From contig NZ_VCNA01000004.1 in NCBI RefSeq assembly GCF_006170445.1, positions 186,001-250,000 of the forward strand: a stretch of DNA of 64,000 nt, written 5' to 3'. Each line of letters opens with the position of its first letter. The first letter of the stretch is position 1. Shown one piece after another: positions 24,930 through 32,756 of the stretch. The notes under the pieces were generated by a model. That model searched no databases. It was given only the letters and a program-made list of their open reading frames with translations, and was not told the DNA's origin. A program made the position numbers and the translations under genes. Origin of the DNA: Brevibacillus dissolubilis (GTDB lineage: Bacteria > Bacillota > Bacilli > Brevibacillales > Brevibacillaceae).

Positions 24930-26351
24930 ATGAAAAAATGGCTTTATCCGCTCTCTTGCCTCACCATCGTCACGATGCTCAGCGCTTGCGGCCAAAGTCC
25001 TGACAGTGCGACCGGTCCAGCGATCGGCCCACACACGACCAACACCCTGCATCAGGCTGAGCGCATCGACGGTCGGGAACGCCACAATCCAGGCTTCCCA
25101 TTCACCACTGGAGCGACCAGACCGTTTGGCCGTGACATCGACGGGCCCCGTCTGAGCAGCCGTGCTGATTACGCTGACGAGTTCTCTGCAGGTACTGCCA
25201 CATCTGAGAACATGGAGACGGTCAACAGCTACGGCGAAAATAACAACCGCAGAACCAACCGCATCTACGACAGAAACGGTGTCGGCTACCGCGAGTCATA
25301 CCGTGGTGCAGGTATGGCCGGTACTGCTGGAGCAGGAGCGGTCGGCTACGGCGCTGGTACGGCTGGTACAAACGGCGCTTACAACGGCTACGGCACTGGC
25401 ACAGCTGGTACAAACGGTGCCTACAACGGCTACGGCGGCACTGGAACGACTGGCTACAACCGCACGTACAACGGCTACGGAACCGGTACCAACTATGGCG
25501 ACGGTGCCTTGTTCGGAGTGCCCGGCAACAATGGCACTGGAACTTATGGCCCCACCGGCTTTGGCAACCGTATTTTCGGCAACCGCTACAACACCACAAC
25601 CAACCAAACAAACAACGCAGGTACAAACAATGGCAACAACGGTACCGCCGGCAACACCACCCTCACCCGCAGCAGCGACATGAACGGCACGTTCGGAACC
25701 ACAACCCCCGGCATGAACAAAGTGCCAACCCTCTATGGCTCCAACGGCATCTACGGTGTGTACGGCACGAACGGCGTAACCAATATGGGCCAGCTCTATG
25801 CCTACAGCCACTACAACTCAATTAACCCTGCCGTATCTGACCTGCGGATTCACGGCAACAAAAAAACAGGCAACGCCGACAGAACCACCCAAACCTCCGA
25901 CAACACCACCAATAACCAAAACCAAACAAGCACCACCACGAATCAAACCACCCGGACAACCGGAACCACGGCACCCGGTACATTTCCCAGGCGAGGCTAC
26001 AACCACCAGGTAGCCGCTCTGATGGCACAGGTTGCTGACAGTATTCCCGGTGTCGAAGGCGCAACCGCGCTGGTCAAAGGCGGCGATGCTGTAGTCGGTG
26101 TTAACACCCGCATGGCTCCCGGTGACACCGAACAGCGCCGCGTCGTCGAACGCCAGGTGTACGAAGCGATCCGCGCACAAACTCCCGGCTACCGCTTGCA
26201 TATCACCTCTGACAACAACATCATCAACCGCATCCGCCAACTCGATACCCGAGCCAACCTCAACACCTACGGCAACGCCTACCCTGGCAGCTACAACTAC
26301 TCCTACCAGAACCGTGATTTACCGCAGATGAATACCCAGTTCCACCGGTAA
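24930..26351 (+). CDS. YhcN/YlaJ-type lipoprotein with Gly/Asn/Thr repeat region (473 aa)
   Basis: The ATG at 24930 follows GGAGGTGG. A lipobox LSAC ends the signal (MKKWLYPLSCLTIVTMLSAC). Residues 110-330 are low-complexity, with repeats of the GTAGTNGAYNGYGTG type in the first part and Asn/Thr-rich sequence later. The C-terminal 110 residues are a YhcN/YlaJ domain: VAALMAQVADSIPGVEGATAL, VVGVNTRMAPGD, YRLHITSDNNIINRIRQLD. It is much longer than YlaJ because of the repeat insert. A forespore membrane lipoprotein with a flexible spacer is the likely reading. Confidence 0.85.
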   Translation: MKKWLYPLSCLTIVTMLSACGQSPDSATGPAIGPHTTNTLHQAERIDGRERHNPGFPFTTGATRPFGRDIDGPRLSSRADYADEFSAGTATSENMETVNSYGENNNRRTNRIYDRNGVGYRESYRGAGMAGTAGAGAVGYGAGTAGTNGAYNGYGTGTAGTNGAYNGYGGTGTTGYNRTYNGYGTGTNYGDGALFGVPGNNGTGTYGPTGFGNRIFGNRYNTTTNQTNNAGTNNGNNGTAGNTTLTRSSDMNGTFGTTTPGMNKVPTLYGSNGIYGVYGTNGVTNMGQLYAYSHYNSINPAVSDLRIHGNKKTGNADRTTQTSDNTTNNQNQTSTTTNQTTRTTGTTAPGTFPRRGYNHQVAALMAQVADSIPGVEGATALVKGGDAVVGVNTRMAPGDTEQRRVVERQVYEAIRAQTPGYRLHITSDNNIINRIRQLDTRANLNTYGNAYPGSYNYSYQNRDLPQMNTQFHR

Positions 26352-26354
26352 ACA

Positions 26355-26402
26355 AAAAAGGAGCGTAGACAGCCCACACGAGGCCGCTACACTCCTTTTT
26401 TT
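26355..26402 (+). terminator. Intrinsic terminator
   Basis: GGAGCGTAG pairs with CTACACTCC (one mismatch) and T6 follows, 4 nt after the lipoprotein stop. Confidence 0.8.
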
Positions 26403-26424
26403 CCCAGTGAAAGCAAAAGTCCCA

Positions 26425-26458
26425 TAAAAATGAAACAGGAGGCGCACATGGCACCTCC
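26425..26458 (-). terminator. Intrinsic terminator after speH
   Basis: On the minus strand GGAGGTGC ... GCGCCTCC is followed by a T-rich stretch (TTTCATTTTTATG), 20 nt after the speH stop. Confidence 0.7.
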
Positions 26459-26477
26459 AATCAATACGAAATCAATG

Positions 26478-26882
26478 TTACTTTTTAGAAGCTTCTGGAG
26501 TCTTCACCACAGGTTCAACTACTTCGAGTTCACCTTGGCCGCGAACGATTTTCTTCGCGTAAAACTTCTCAGGCTTGAGTACTTCTACCATGTAGTCGAT
26601 CGCAACTTGTGGATCAACAGTTTCGCCACAGGTGTAGCAATCCAGTGCAGCAAAACCAACCTCTGGGTAGGTATGGATGGAAAGATGACTTTCCGAGAGA
26701 AGAACCAAAACAGTGGCTCCTTGAGGAGAGAATTGCTTTGCTTGTACGCTGAGTACAGTTGCGCCGCATGCTTCTGCAGCCTCGATCATGTGTTTTTTCA
26801 AGAATTCGGCATCGTTCAATAGATCAAATTGAACTCCCCATGTGTCAATGGCAACGTGTCTTCCGAAAGTAGAGTATTCCAT
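26478..26882 (-). CDS. speH: S-adenosylmethionine decarboxylase proenzyme
   Basis: The 134-aa protein is the prokaryotic AdoMetDC class (SpeH, also called SpeD). The self-cleavage site lies in LLSESHLSIHTYPEVGFAA, where the Ser becomes the pyruvoyl group, and the Cys in LDCYTCG is the conserved acid/base residue. It supplies decarboxylated AdoMet for spermidine synthesis. The N-terminal EYSTFGRHVAIDTWG is typical. The C-terminus has a short Val/Lys extension. It is preceded by a structured leader, and arginine decarboxylase is at 32757. Confidence 0.95.
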   Translation of the reverse strand: MEYSTFGRHVAIDTWGVQFDLLNDAEFLKKHMIEAAEACGATVLSVQAKQFSPQGATVLVLLSESHLSIHTYPEVGFAALDCYTCGETVDPQVAIDYMVEVLKPEKFYAKKIVRGQGELEVVEPVVKTPEASKK

Positions 26883-27025
26883 TCTTTCGGTTCCCCCTTC
26901 CTAGCAATTGTGTAATATTGAAACATCGCTAGGACCTGCGTCATTCACTAACGGGGGCGGTTTCTCTCGCGTTTCCACCCTTGAAGTGAATCCTGGTTCC
27001 TAATGTGTTATTTCCAACGCAATTA
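26883..27025 (-). promoter_or_regulatory. Structured 5' leader of speH
   Basis: The transcript from the promoter at 27026-27054 would carry about 140 nt before the start. Stem 1 is ATTCACT/AGTGAAT (26943-26949 with 26985-26991) closing an inner GGGTGG/CCGCCC stem (26955-26960 with 26975-26980). Stem 2 is TCCTAGC/GCTAGGA (26899-26905 with 26928-26934) and abuts the AAGGGGG ribosome site. I do not recognise a named riboswitch. Confidence 0.55.
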
Positions 27026-27054
27026 AAAGTATCATGTATCGCCGATTTTGACAA
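27026..27054 (-). promoter_or_regulatory. Sigma-A promoter of speH
   Basis: On the minus strand TTGTCA (27049-27054), a 17-nt spacer and TACTTT (27026-27031). Confidence 0.6.
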
Positions 27055-27077
27055 TACCCTTTTTTTGAGAAAATCAT

Positions 27078-27113
27078 GGAAAAATAAAAAATGGGTGCCC
27101 GAAGACACCCATT
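27078..27113 (-). terminator. Intrinsic terminator
   Basis: On the minus strand AATGGGTG/CACCCATT is followed by TTTTTATTTTT, 8 nt after the stop of the 27121 gene. Confidence 0.85.
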
Positions 27114-27120
27114 CTGCCAT

Positions 27121-27726
27121 TTAGTACGCTTCTAAAACGAACAACCGATGAGAAATGACAGTCAGTTTTTCATCGATGGACGTGATTTTTACAGGAAGTT
27201 GTTGTTTTGCCCAGTTGCGCAGATCCAACAGACGGTCGGTCTGTTCGCGCAAATGGTGGATCTCTTGTTCACTGCCAGTCTGTTGGAACAGCTGATCGAG
27301 TTCGCGGGCATAGTTCGTGTTGCTCGCTTCGAAGATATCGGTTCCTTCTTCACCTTCACCGGTAAGCTCTTCGATTTTGGTGACGGAACCTTCGTCATAG
27401 TGGTACACCATCGTAAATCCTTCATAAATTCGATGAACGATACCGTGTCCCTTGAAGGTCTTCATGGCTTTACGCATCACATTCGCAAGCACCAGATCCT
27501 TGATGACATAAGAGCTTTCGCAGGAGTAACGTGCTCCTGAACGTCGGAAAGAAAGCTCAATCTCACCGTTTTTGTCTTCAATGACAATATCACGATCTCC
27601 GTTATCACAAACTTTTACTTGGACTTGGAAGTTTTCTGCGGCGAAGAGCTTCACAAAATCATTAAGCTCTTGTTCGGTCATTGTAAAAAAAGCGTTCGAG
27701 TAGTTGGTCGCCAAACGCTGTGCCAT
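27121..27726 (-). CDS. Hypothetical protein (201 aa), paralogue of the 29939 gene
   Basis: The ATG has GGGGAGATAAGT before it. The soluble protein has three parts: an N-terminal alpha/beta section (MTEQELNDFVKLFAAENFQVQVKVCDNGD), a middle with MKTFKGHGIVHRIYEGFTMVYHYDEG, and a helical end (EIHHLREQTDRLLDLRNWAKQQLP). The gene at 29939 shares length, order and the KGHxxV-I pattern. Such proteins occur in Bacillales, sometimes misannotated as non-ribosomal peptide synthetase modules. No function can be stated. Confidence 0.75.
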   Translation of the reverse strand: MAQRLATNYSNAFFTMTEQELNDFVKLFAAENFQVQVKVCDNGDRDIVIEDKNGEIELSFRRSGARYSCESSYVIKDLVLANVMRKAMKTFKGHGIVHRIYEGFTMVYHYDEGSVTKIEELTGEGEEGTDIFEASNTNYARELDQLFQQTGSEQEIHHLREQTDRLLDLRNWAKQQLPVKITSIDEKLTVISHRLFVLEAY

Positions 27727-27945
27727 ACTTATCTCCCCAATTCTCCGTTTTTGTCCAAAACATTGGACGGTTTACAGAACTGATCTGCCTGAGAATAAAG
27801 TTAACGGAGAAGAGACGCTAAGTATCGACGAAAGATCGTTGTAGTACCTGGCCTTGCCCCGTGAGTCGAAACTCAAATTGGGTAATGAAGGCGGATCACC
27901 TACTTTAAGAGATTAAACGTGTACTTCTTATTAATTATTATACAC
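27727..27945 (-). promoter_or_regulatory. Structured leader of the 27121 gene
   Basis: A TATAAT (27937-27942, minus) lies about 210 nt before the start. The leader can fold into a long irregular hairpin (GTAG/CTAC, GCCTT/AAGGC, CCC/GGG) capped by GAGTTTCGACTC, followed by an ACGA/TCGT hairpin. Nearer the ribosome site is GTCCAATGTTTTGGAC. No known riboswitch core was recognised. With the terminator at 27955 it accounts for the 27727-28043 gap. Confidence 0.45.
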
Positions 27946-27954
27946 CGTTCAACG

Positions 27955-27985
27955 CAAAAAATCCTGCTCTTTAAGAGTCAGGATT
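27955..27985 (-). terminator. Intrinsic terminator
   Basis: On the minus strand AATCCTG/CAGGATT flank an inner CTCTTAAAGAG and are followed by TTTTTT; it ends the DUF4446 gene. Confidence 0.85.
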
Positions 27986-28043
27986 CCTTAAAAACACCGA
28001 TATTTGAGGATAAAACCGGGTTAACCGCAATCATCCTCTCGAA

Positions 28044-28559
28044 TCAGCGGTTTTGCTCAATTTTCTGCATAGATGTGGTAGCTTTCTTCATCACCATCAG
28101 CTCTTCATCCGATAAGTTATATGGGGACTTCCCGGATTCAATTGGTTTTGCATAGGTGCGGGATTCTTCGCGACCATATATACTGGTGATGACGACACCG
28201 TTCTGGTGATCATCAAGCAGGGCGAGTGAGAAGCTCAGGTCGCTACCGGTATCACCAAATGCGTTGTAGCGGACCACAGAGAGGTTGGCCGCCTGGTTGC
28301 TTACTTTTTGAGACAAGCGGTTGAGCACGAATTGCTGATCGTTTTGTTTTTCAGAATAAGCGTCCATCTGGTCCAGCAGGCGGAACAATGCTTCCTCCAT
28401 GCTGCCTCCACCACTCTTGGTAAAAAGCCTATTCAGCTTCCTCTGCAGGCCTTTGATCCGAATGCCCTGAAAGATTATAACGAAAAACATTAACAAAATC
28501 AATAACAAACACACAAGCATTGCATAAGGTGTTTGCAAGAGGGTGAGCAGCTGATTCAT
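28044..28559 (-). CDS. DUF4446 family membrane-anchored protein
   Basis: The 171-aa product has one N-terminal membrane helix (AMLVCLLLILLMFFVIIFQG) and a coiled-coil segment. The DUF4446 core follows: VVRYNAFGDTGSDLSFSLALLDDHQNGVVITSIYGREESRTYAKPI and SPYNLSDEE. The family is found next to parB/noc genes in Bacillus, but the role is unknown. The ATG at 28559 has GGAAAGGAAG at a rather long distance; the frame continues a few codons upstream. Confidence 0.85.
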   Translation of the reverse strand: MNQLLTLLQTPYAMLVCLLLILLMFFVIIFQGIRIKGLQRKLNRLFTKSGGGSMEEALFRLLDQMDAYSEKQNDQQFVLNRLSQKVSNQAANLSVVRYNAFGDTGSDLSFSLALLDDHQNGVVITSIYGREESRTYAKPIESGKSPYNLSDEELMVMKKATTSMQKIEQNR

Positions 28560-28675
28560 TTTACAATTTTCTTCCTTTCCTGACTGATGCAATCCTTAAA
28601 TCCCTATCCTATTGTACATTCCTGTCCACTCGGATTCAATGACAAGTACAGTTACCAAAATCAACGTTTCCACAC

Positions 28676-28704
28676 TTGTTAAAATGTTCTATACTGAATA
28701 TACA
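28676..28704 (+). promoter_or_regulatory. Sigma-A promoter of the PilZ gene
   Basis: TTGTTA (28676-28681), 17-nt spacer, TATACA (28699-28704), 34 nt upstream of the ATG. Confidence 0.55.
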
Positions 28705-28737
28705 TTTACGCGATAAATATGCTAAAGGAGTGTCCCC

Positions 28738-29832
28738 ATGTCAGATCCGTCACTGTTGTTTTTACCGATGCTGCCCGTTGAGAAAAATGGTTGGCTTACC
28801 CTTTATGTAGAGGGTCAAGAAGCCCCTATGACCGCACAAGCGCTCGTCGGGCATGTGGACCAAGATTCAGCTGTATTCCTCGCTCTCTTCCCAGATGTGG
28901 TGCCAGTAGATCTGGCCGTTTCCAAGGCTGAATTCCGCTTTGTGGACAAAACCGGGGTATACACCTTCTCCTCTTCCCAGCTCGAAATCGAATTGCGTGA
29001 AGAGCAGCGTATGATCCTGCGCATGCTGCCTGTTTTTGAAATGGTGCATCACCAACAGCGCGAGTTCATCCGTGTCAAACCGGTGGCTCCGTTGCCTGTG
29101 GCATTTGTTCCGCTGTTCCCGGACGGCTATGAGAGCGGCACGGGTACGATTATTGATATGAGCGGCAATGGACTGCGTTTTTCGACTACCAAGTTCATTC
29201 ATGGGGAAGCGGTACTCAAGCTCTCGTTCCAGCTGCCTGACTCTCCGCGTAAAATCATGGGTGTCGCCAAGGTGGTCCGGAAAGAATTCGCCCGCTTGGA
29301 AACGGTTACCTCTATGCAGTTCCTAGAGCTTGACAGCAAGGATCAGCGCTCTATGATCGCTTACTCCGTCGCCGAGCAGCTGCGCAAAGCAGAGAATGAA
29401 AAGAAACAGCGCCGCAAATTCATGCGCGTCAACTTAAAAGAACCGATGCAAGCGATCATCCGCTCTGTCGGCAATGATACCGATTATCCAGCTATTGCGC
29501 TTAACATCGGTGGCGGTGGGATCATGGTACAGGCCCCGGCAGACATCGAAGAAGCGATGCTCTACTTCCTCACCTTTACCCTTCCTAACACCGGAAAAGT
29601 GATTGAGACTTATGTAACCGTGGTGACACGCGTGCTGACAGAAGAAGCGATCAACCTGCATCTGGAGTTTATCGACATCGGGGAAAAGGATCAGGATCAG
29701 GAAGCGATCATCCGGTTTGTCATGGAAGCACGTCTGGAGCAAATCGAACCGCGCGCCGATTCATCCGAGGATGATCTGGCACCAATCGCAAGCGATTCAT
29801 CTGATGATGATGAGGAAGACGACGATCAATAA
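28738..29832 (+). CDS. Tandem PilZ-domain protein, c-di-GMP receptor
   Basis: The 364-aa product has an N-terminal YcgR-N-like beta domain (about 1-105) and then two PilZ domains. PilZ 1 starts QREFIRVKP (RxxxR) with DMSGNG; PilZ 2 starts RRKFMRVNL (RxxxR) with NIGGGG, where the usual Ser of the DxSxxG motif is Gly. The C-terminus is a run of Asp/Glu/Ser. PilZ proteins bind cyclic di-GMP and usually act on motility or exopolysaccharide. Two domains in one chain are less common than the single-domain YpfA/DgrA of Bacillus. Monocistronic, with its own promoter and terminator. Confidence 0.88.
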   Translation: MSDPSLLFLPMLPVEKNGWLTLYVEGQEAPMTAQALVGHVDQDSAVFLALFPDVVPVDLAVSKAEFRFVDKTGVYTFSSSQLEIELREEQRMILRMLPVFEMVHHQQREFIRVKPVAPLPVAFVPLFPDGYESGTGTIIDMSGNGLRFSTTKFIHGEAVLKLSFQLPDSPRKIMGVAKVVRKEFARLETVTSMQFLELDSKDQRSMIAYSVAEQLRKAENEKKQRRKFMRVNLKEPMQAIIRSVGNDTDYPAIALNIGGGGIMVQAPADIEEAMLYFLTFTLPNTGKVIETYVTVVTRVLTEEAINLHLEFIDIGEKDQDQEAIIRFVMEARLEQIEPRADSSEDDLAPIASDSSDDDEEDDDQ

Positions 29833-29858
29833 TAGATCATATGTATAAGCAACATAAA

Positions 29859-29903
29859 GAAGCGGCCACCATTTTGAATGGATGTGCCGCTTCTCATATT
29901 TTT
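29859..29903 (+). terminator. Intrinsic terminator
   Basis: AGAAGCGGC and GCCGCTTCT form the stem; CATATTTTT follows. Confidence 0.75.
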
Positions 29904-29938
29904 GACTGATTCATCTCGGTCTCCATTGTCACCTGTCC

Positions 29939-30538
29939 TTATACTTCGAGGAGCAGCATTTCCCGACGAAGTTGATGGAGTCTTGCTTTGGATGCTTCAA
30001 TCTGGCTTTGATCCTTCGATTTCATGGCATCGTGGAGGGTAGCAAGCTCATAATCCAATTCCAAACGCAACACCGGAATTCTTTCTTCAGCATCACGACG
30101 TTTCAAAGCGGCAATCACCTGGTCCATGGTTACACTGCATGCTTTTTCGTAGATCACTTTTTTCTCAGCTCCTTTAATCTCAACAATTCTCACGGCCTCA
30201 CCATAACGGATGTTTTTGACCAGGATTTGATTCTCATTGATGATTTTGACGACTGCATGACCTTTTGTCTGTTCGATAAAATGGTAGAGCACCATGGCTA
30301 AACGGATGTCACGTACTGCGGTGTCCAAGCCTGTCAGTTGGAAGGAATCGCGGTTTTTGCGGAAAACGAGATCGTAGCCGCCGAATGCGGTCTGGACACG
30401 GAGACGAAACTCTTCCGGCGTCTCCCTCCAAGAGATGTCTAGACCAATCTGTACCAGTGAGCTCATCATTTCGTTGAGCGTAGTACGGGTAAACCAGACC
30501 GTCAGACTGCAGTACTCTAGTTGGTTGTTGGTTTTCAT
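29939..30538 (-). CDS. Hypothetical protein (199 aa), paralogue of the 27121 gene
   Basis: AAAGGGAGGG precedes the ATG. The layout parallels the 201-aa protein: an N-terminal section (FTRTTLNEMMSSLVQIGLDISW), a middle with VLYHFIEQTKGHAVVKIINENQILVKNI, and a charged helical end (LHDAMKSKDQSQIEASKARLHQLRREMLLLEV). The KGHxVVxxI stretch and the spacing match its paralogue. Sequence identity looks low. Function unknown; the two may be a duplicated regulator or adaptor. Confidence 0.72.
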   Translation of the reverse strand: MKTNNQLEYCSLTVWFTRTTLNEMMSSLVQIGLDISWRETPEEFRLRVQTAFGGYDLVFRKNRDSFQLTGLDTAVRDIRLAMVLYHFIEQTKGHAVVKIINENQILVKNIRYGEAVRIVEIKGAEKKVIYEKACSVTMDQVIAALKRRDAEERIPVLRLELDYELATLHDAMKSKDQSQIEASKARLHQLRREMLLLEV

Positions 30539-30865
30539 AATAGTTCCCTCCCTTTGACAGAATACTCTGATAACTTATTGGCTCAATCGGGGAGTGGGTT
30601 GTATATCATATTATTCGCTAAGGTCTTTTGCTATTCCCCCAAACTGCATTTTTGTAAAATGTGTGCTTATCCTCTGTATTCCCAATTTGCCTATTGTTTA
30701 ATCAAGCTTTACAGTGTAATTATCTAATTTTTCTGTACTTACTTCTACCGTATATTACTGGGAATGGATTTGTATGCTTTTCCACTTGATTATGATATCA
30801 TATGGGAAGTTTGCGGCTTTTTTGACAAAAACGAAAGCCCTTTTTGCAGAAAGGAGTTTTGGGGC
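30539..30865. other. 327-bp gap, promoter regions only
   Basis: The region between divergent genes is AT-rich and contains a perfect palindrome ATGATATCAT (30792-30801) and a TTGTAT-17-TGATAT pair toward the DUF1054 gene. No coding frame or RNA was recognised. Confidence 0.4.
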
Positions 30866-31513
30866 ATGCCAACATTCACAGGTTTTCATGCAGAAGATTT
30901 CGACGTGTTCGCAATTGAGGGTCTTGATGCCCGGATGGATGCACTCAAGGAGATCGTCCGACCCAAGTTGAACCTGCTCGGTGAACACTTCGCCCCCTCT
31001 CTGTCCGTCTTAACGGGTCAAGAAATGTTTTTTCATGTGGCAAAGCATGCACGCCGAACGGTCAATCCCCCGGCTGATACATGGGTGGCCTGGGCTAACG
31101 ATAAACGAGGGTACAAGAAGCATCCGCATTTTCAGGTTGGCATGTGGGGAACCCATCTGTTCGTCTGGTTCGCCCTGATCTACGAATCACCATACAAAGG
31201 TGAGATTGGTCAAGCGATGGAGACACAGATCGATGAGATCCTCTCGCTCGTGCCTGACCACTTCCGCTGGTCACCTGATCATATGTCACCACAGAGCACG
31301 ACCCAAGCAGACCTGGGCAAAGACGGGGTGCTTGCGCTGATCCATCGTCTGCAGACGGTCAAAAAAGCGGAGATCCTTTGCGGCATCAACATCGACCGCA
31401 ATGACCCGGTACTGGCTGACGGTGATGCGCTGCTTGCACGCTTGGATGAAACGTTTTCAATCCTCACCAAGCTTTATGCGCTGAGCAGAGGTTCAGAGCA
31501 CTCACTTATCTGA
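30866..31513 (+). CDS. yktB: DUF1054 family protein (YktB)
   Basis: I start at the ATG 30866 (AAAGGAG upstream). The protein then opens MPTFTGFHAEDFDVFAIEGLDARM, as UPF0637/YktB proteins do, and is 215 aa like them. Other signatures: HVAKHARRTVNPPADTWVAWANDKRGYKKHPHFQVGMWGTHLF. It is a soluble protein of unknown function conserved in Bacillales. A strong terminator follows. Confidence 0.92.
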   Translation: MPTFTGFHAEDFDVFAIEGLDARMDALKEIVRPKLNLLGEHFAPSLSVLTGQEMFFHVAKHARRTVNPPADTWVAWANDKRGYKKHPHFQVGMWGTHLFVWFALIYESPYKGEIGQAMETQIDEILSLVPDHFRWSPDHMSPQSTTQADLGKDGVLALIHRLQTVKKAEILCGINIDRNDPVLADGDALLARLDETFSILTKLYALSRGSEHSLI

Positions 31514-31521
31514 CTATATGC

Positions 31522-31578
31522 AAAAGAACAGGTACTTTTTCTTCTTAATTTTGAAAAAGAACCTGTTCTTCTTTTTTT
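31522..31578. terminator. Bidirectional intrinsic terminator
   Basis: AAAGAACAGGT and ACCTGTTCTT flank an inner pairing of CTTTTTC with GAAAAAG; T7 follows. Confidence 0.85.
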
Positions 31579-31596
31579 GACAACACCCTGATGAAA

Positions 31597-32559
31597 TTAT
31601 TTTGTGACAATTTGTAGACGATTTGCGATTGCTGTCGCCTGTCCAAACATGCGGTCGAACAGCTCTTGAACCGTAGGCACGTCGTTGATCAGGCCGATGA
31701 CTTGACCAGCCCAGCCAAAGCCCTCTTCTGGATTGCCCTCGTAGATGAAGGTACGGTTGCGTGCCCCGCTTATGAATTCCTTGAGGTCCTCGTAGCCTTT
31801 GCCCTCTTGCTCCAGCGTGAGGATATGATCAGAGCCCGGAGTGCGGACGACGCGGGCTGGCGCGCCCAGTGTGCGCTTGATGACGGCGGTATCGTGCTCA
31901 GTACCTGCCAGCAATGCATCCTTGTAGGCTTGGTGGGCATGGACGCACTCTTGGGTGGCGATAAAACGGGTTCCCATCTCGACACCCTCTGCTCCCAATG
32001 CAAGCGCTGCCATAATACCTCGGCCATCACCAATCCCGCCGCTTGCCAGCACCGGAATGTTTACCGAATCGACGACACGCGGGATCAGGACGAAGGTTCC
32101 GATATCATCACGGCCCAGATGACCGCCGCCTTCCTGTCCGACTGCCATGACCGCATCTGCCCCGATGGACTCTGCTTTCTGCGCCTGACGAACCGCTGCG
32201 ACCAGCACCAGCTTCTTGATGTCGTGGCCGTCCATACGGCGGAACAGCGGCTCCGGATTGCCCCCTGTCACGGATACTACCTTGACCCCTTCCTCGATCG
32301 CCACATCGAGCATATGCTCATACGGGCGTCCATGCTGTCCGATGGCAAAGTTGACGCCAAACGGCTTGTCTGTCAGCTTGCGGACCTTGTGGATCTCTTC
32401 GCGCAATGCGTCTGCGGACGGCAAGGACATCGCGGTAATTTGTCCCAACCCGCCTGCATTTGAAACCGCAGCGGCCAGCTCTGCGTATGCTAAATAGGCA
32501 AGTCCACCTTGGACCACCGGATACTTCACTCCTAAGAGTTCCGAAACTCGTGTTTGCAA
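31597..32559 (-). CDS. Nitronate monooxygenase / FabK-like FMN enzyme
   Basis: The 320-aa product is a 2-nitropropane dioxygenase family TIM barrel. It opens YPVVQGGLAYLAYAELAAAVSNAGGLG and contains GHLGRDDIGTFVLIPRVVD, VLASGGIGDGRGIMAALALGAEGVEMGTRF and the FMN-phosphate loop. It may be a nitronate monooxygenase or the enoyl-ACP reductase FabK; sequence motifs alone do not settle this. The start is TTG at 32559, with AGGAGGCG directly upstream. Confidence 0.88.
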   Translation of the reverse strand: MQTRVSELLGVKYPVVQGGLAYLAYAELAAAVSNAGGLGQITAMSLPSADALREEIHKVRKLTDKPFGVNFAIGQHGRPYEHMLDVAIEEGVKVVSVTGGNPEPLFRRMDGHDIKKLVLVAAVRQAQKAESIGADAVMAVGQEGGGHLGRDDIGTFVLIPRVVDSVNIPVLASGGIGDGRGIMAALALGAEGVEMGTRFIATQECVHAHQAYKDALLAGTEHDTAVIKRTLGAPARVVRTPGSDHILTLEQEGKGYEDLKEFISGARNRTFIYEGNPEEGFGWAGQVIGLINDVPTVQELFDRMFGQATAIANRLQIVTK

Positions 32560-32756
32560 GCGTATCGCCTCCTTTTTCGTTGCCTTTTCATTTATTTTCT
32601 GTTTATTTTCTCTGACTTGTCTGCCAACTCCTGCTAGTCAATTGTGTATTTTCTGTTTTAAGTGAAAAAAATACTTGCTTTCCCCCTTGATTTTGCTATA
32701 CTCGTGTTTGTCGTTTTTTTCACATATTCTTTTCGGTAAAGCGAGGCGAAAACCCA

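Noticed and set aside
26883..27025. SAM riboswitch before speH
   Set aside because: The conserved SAM-I, SAM-II and SAM-III core words are absent. The leader is structured but unassigned.
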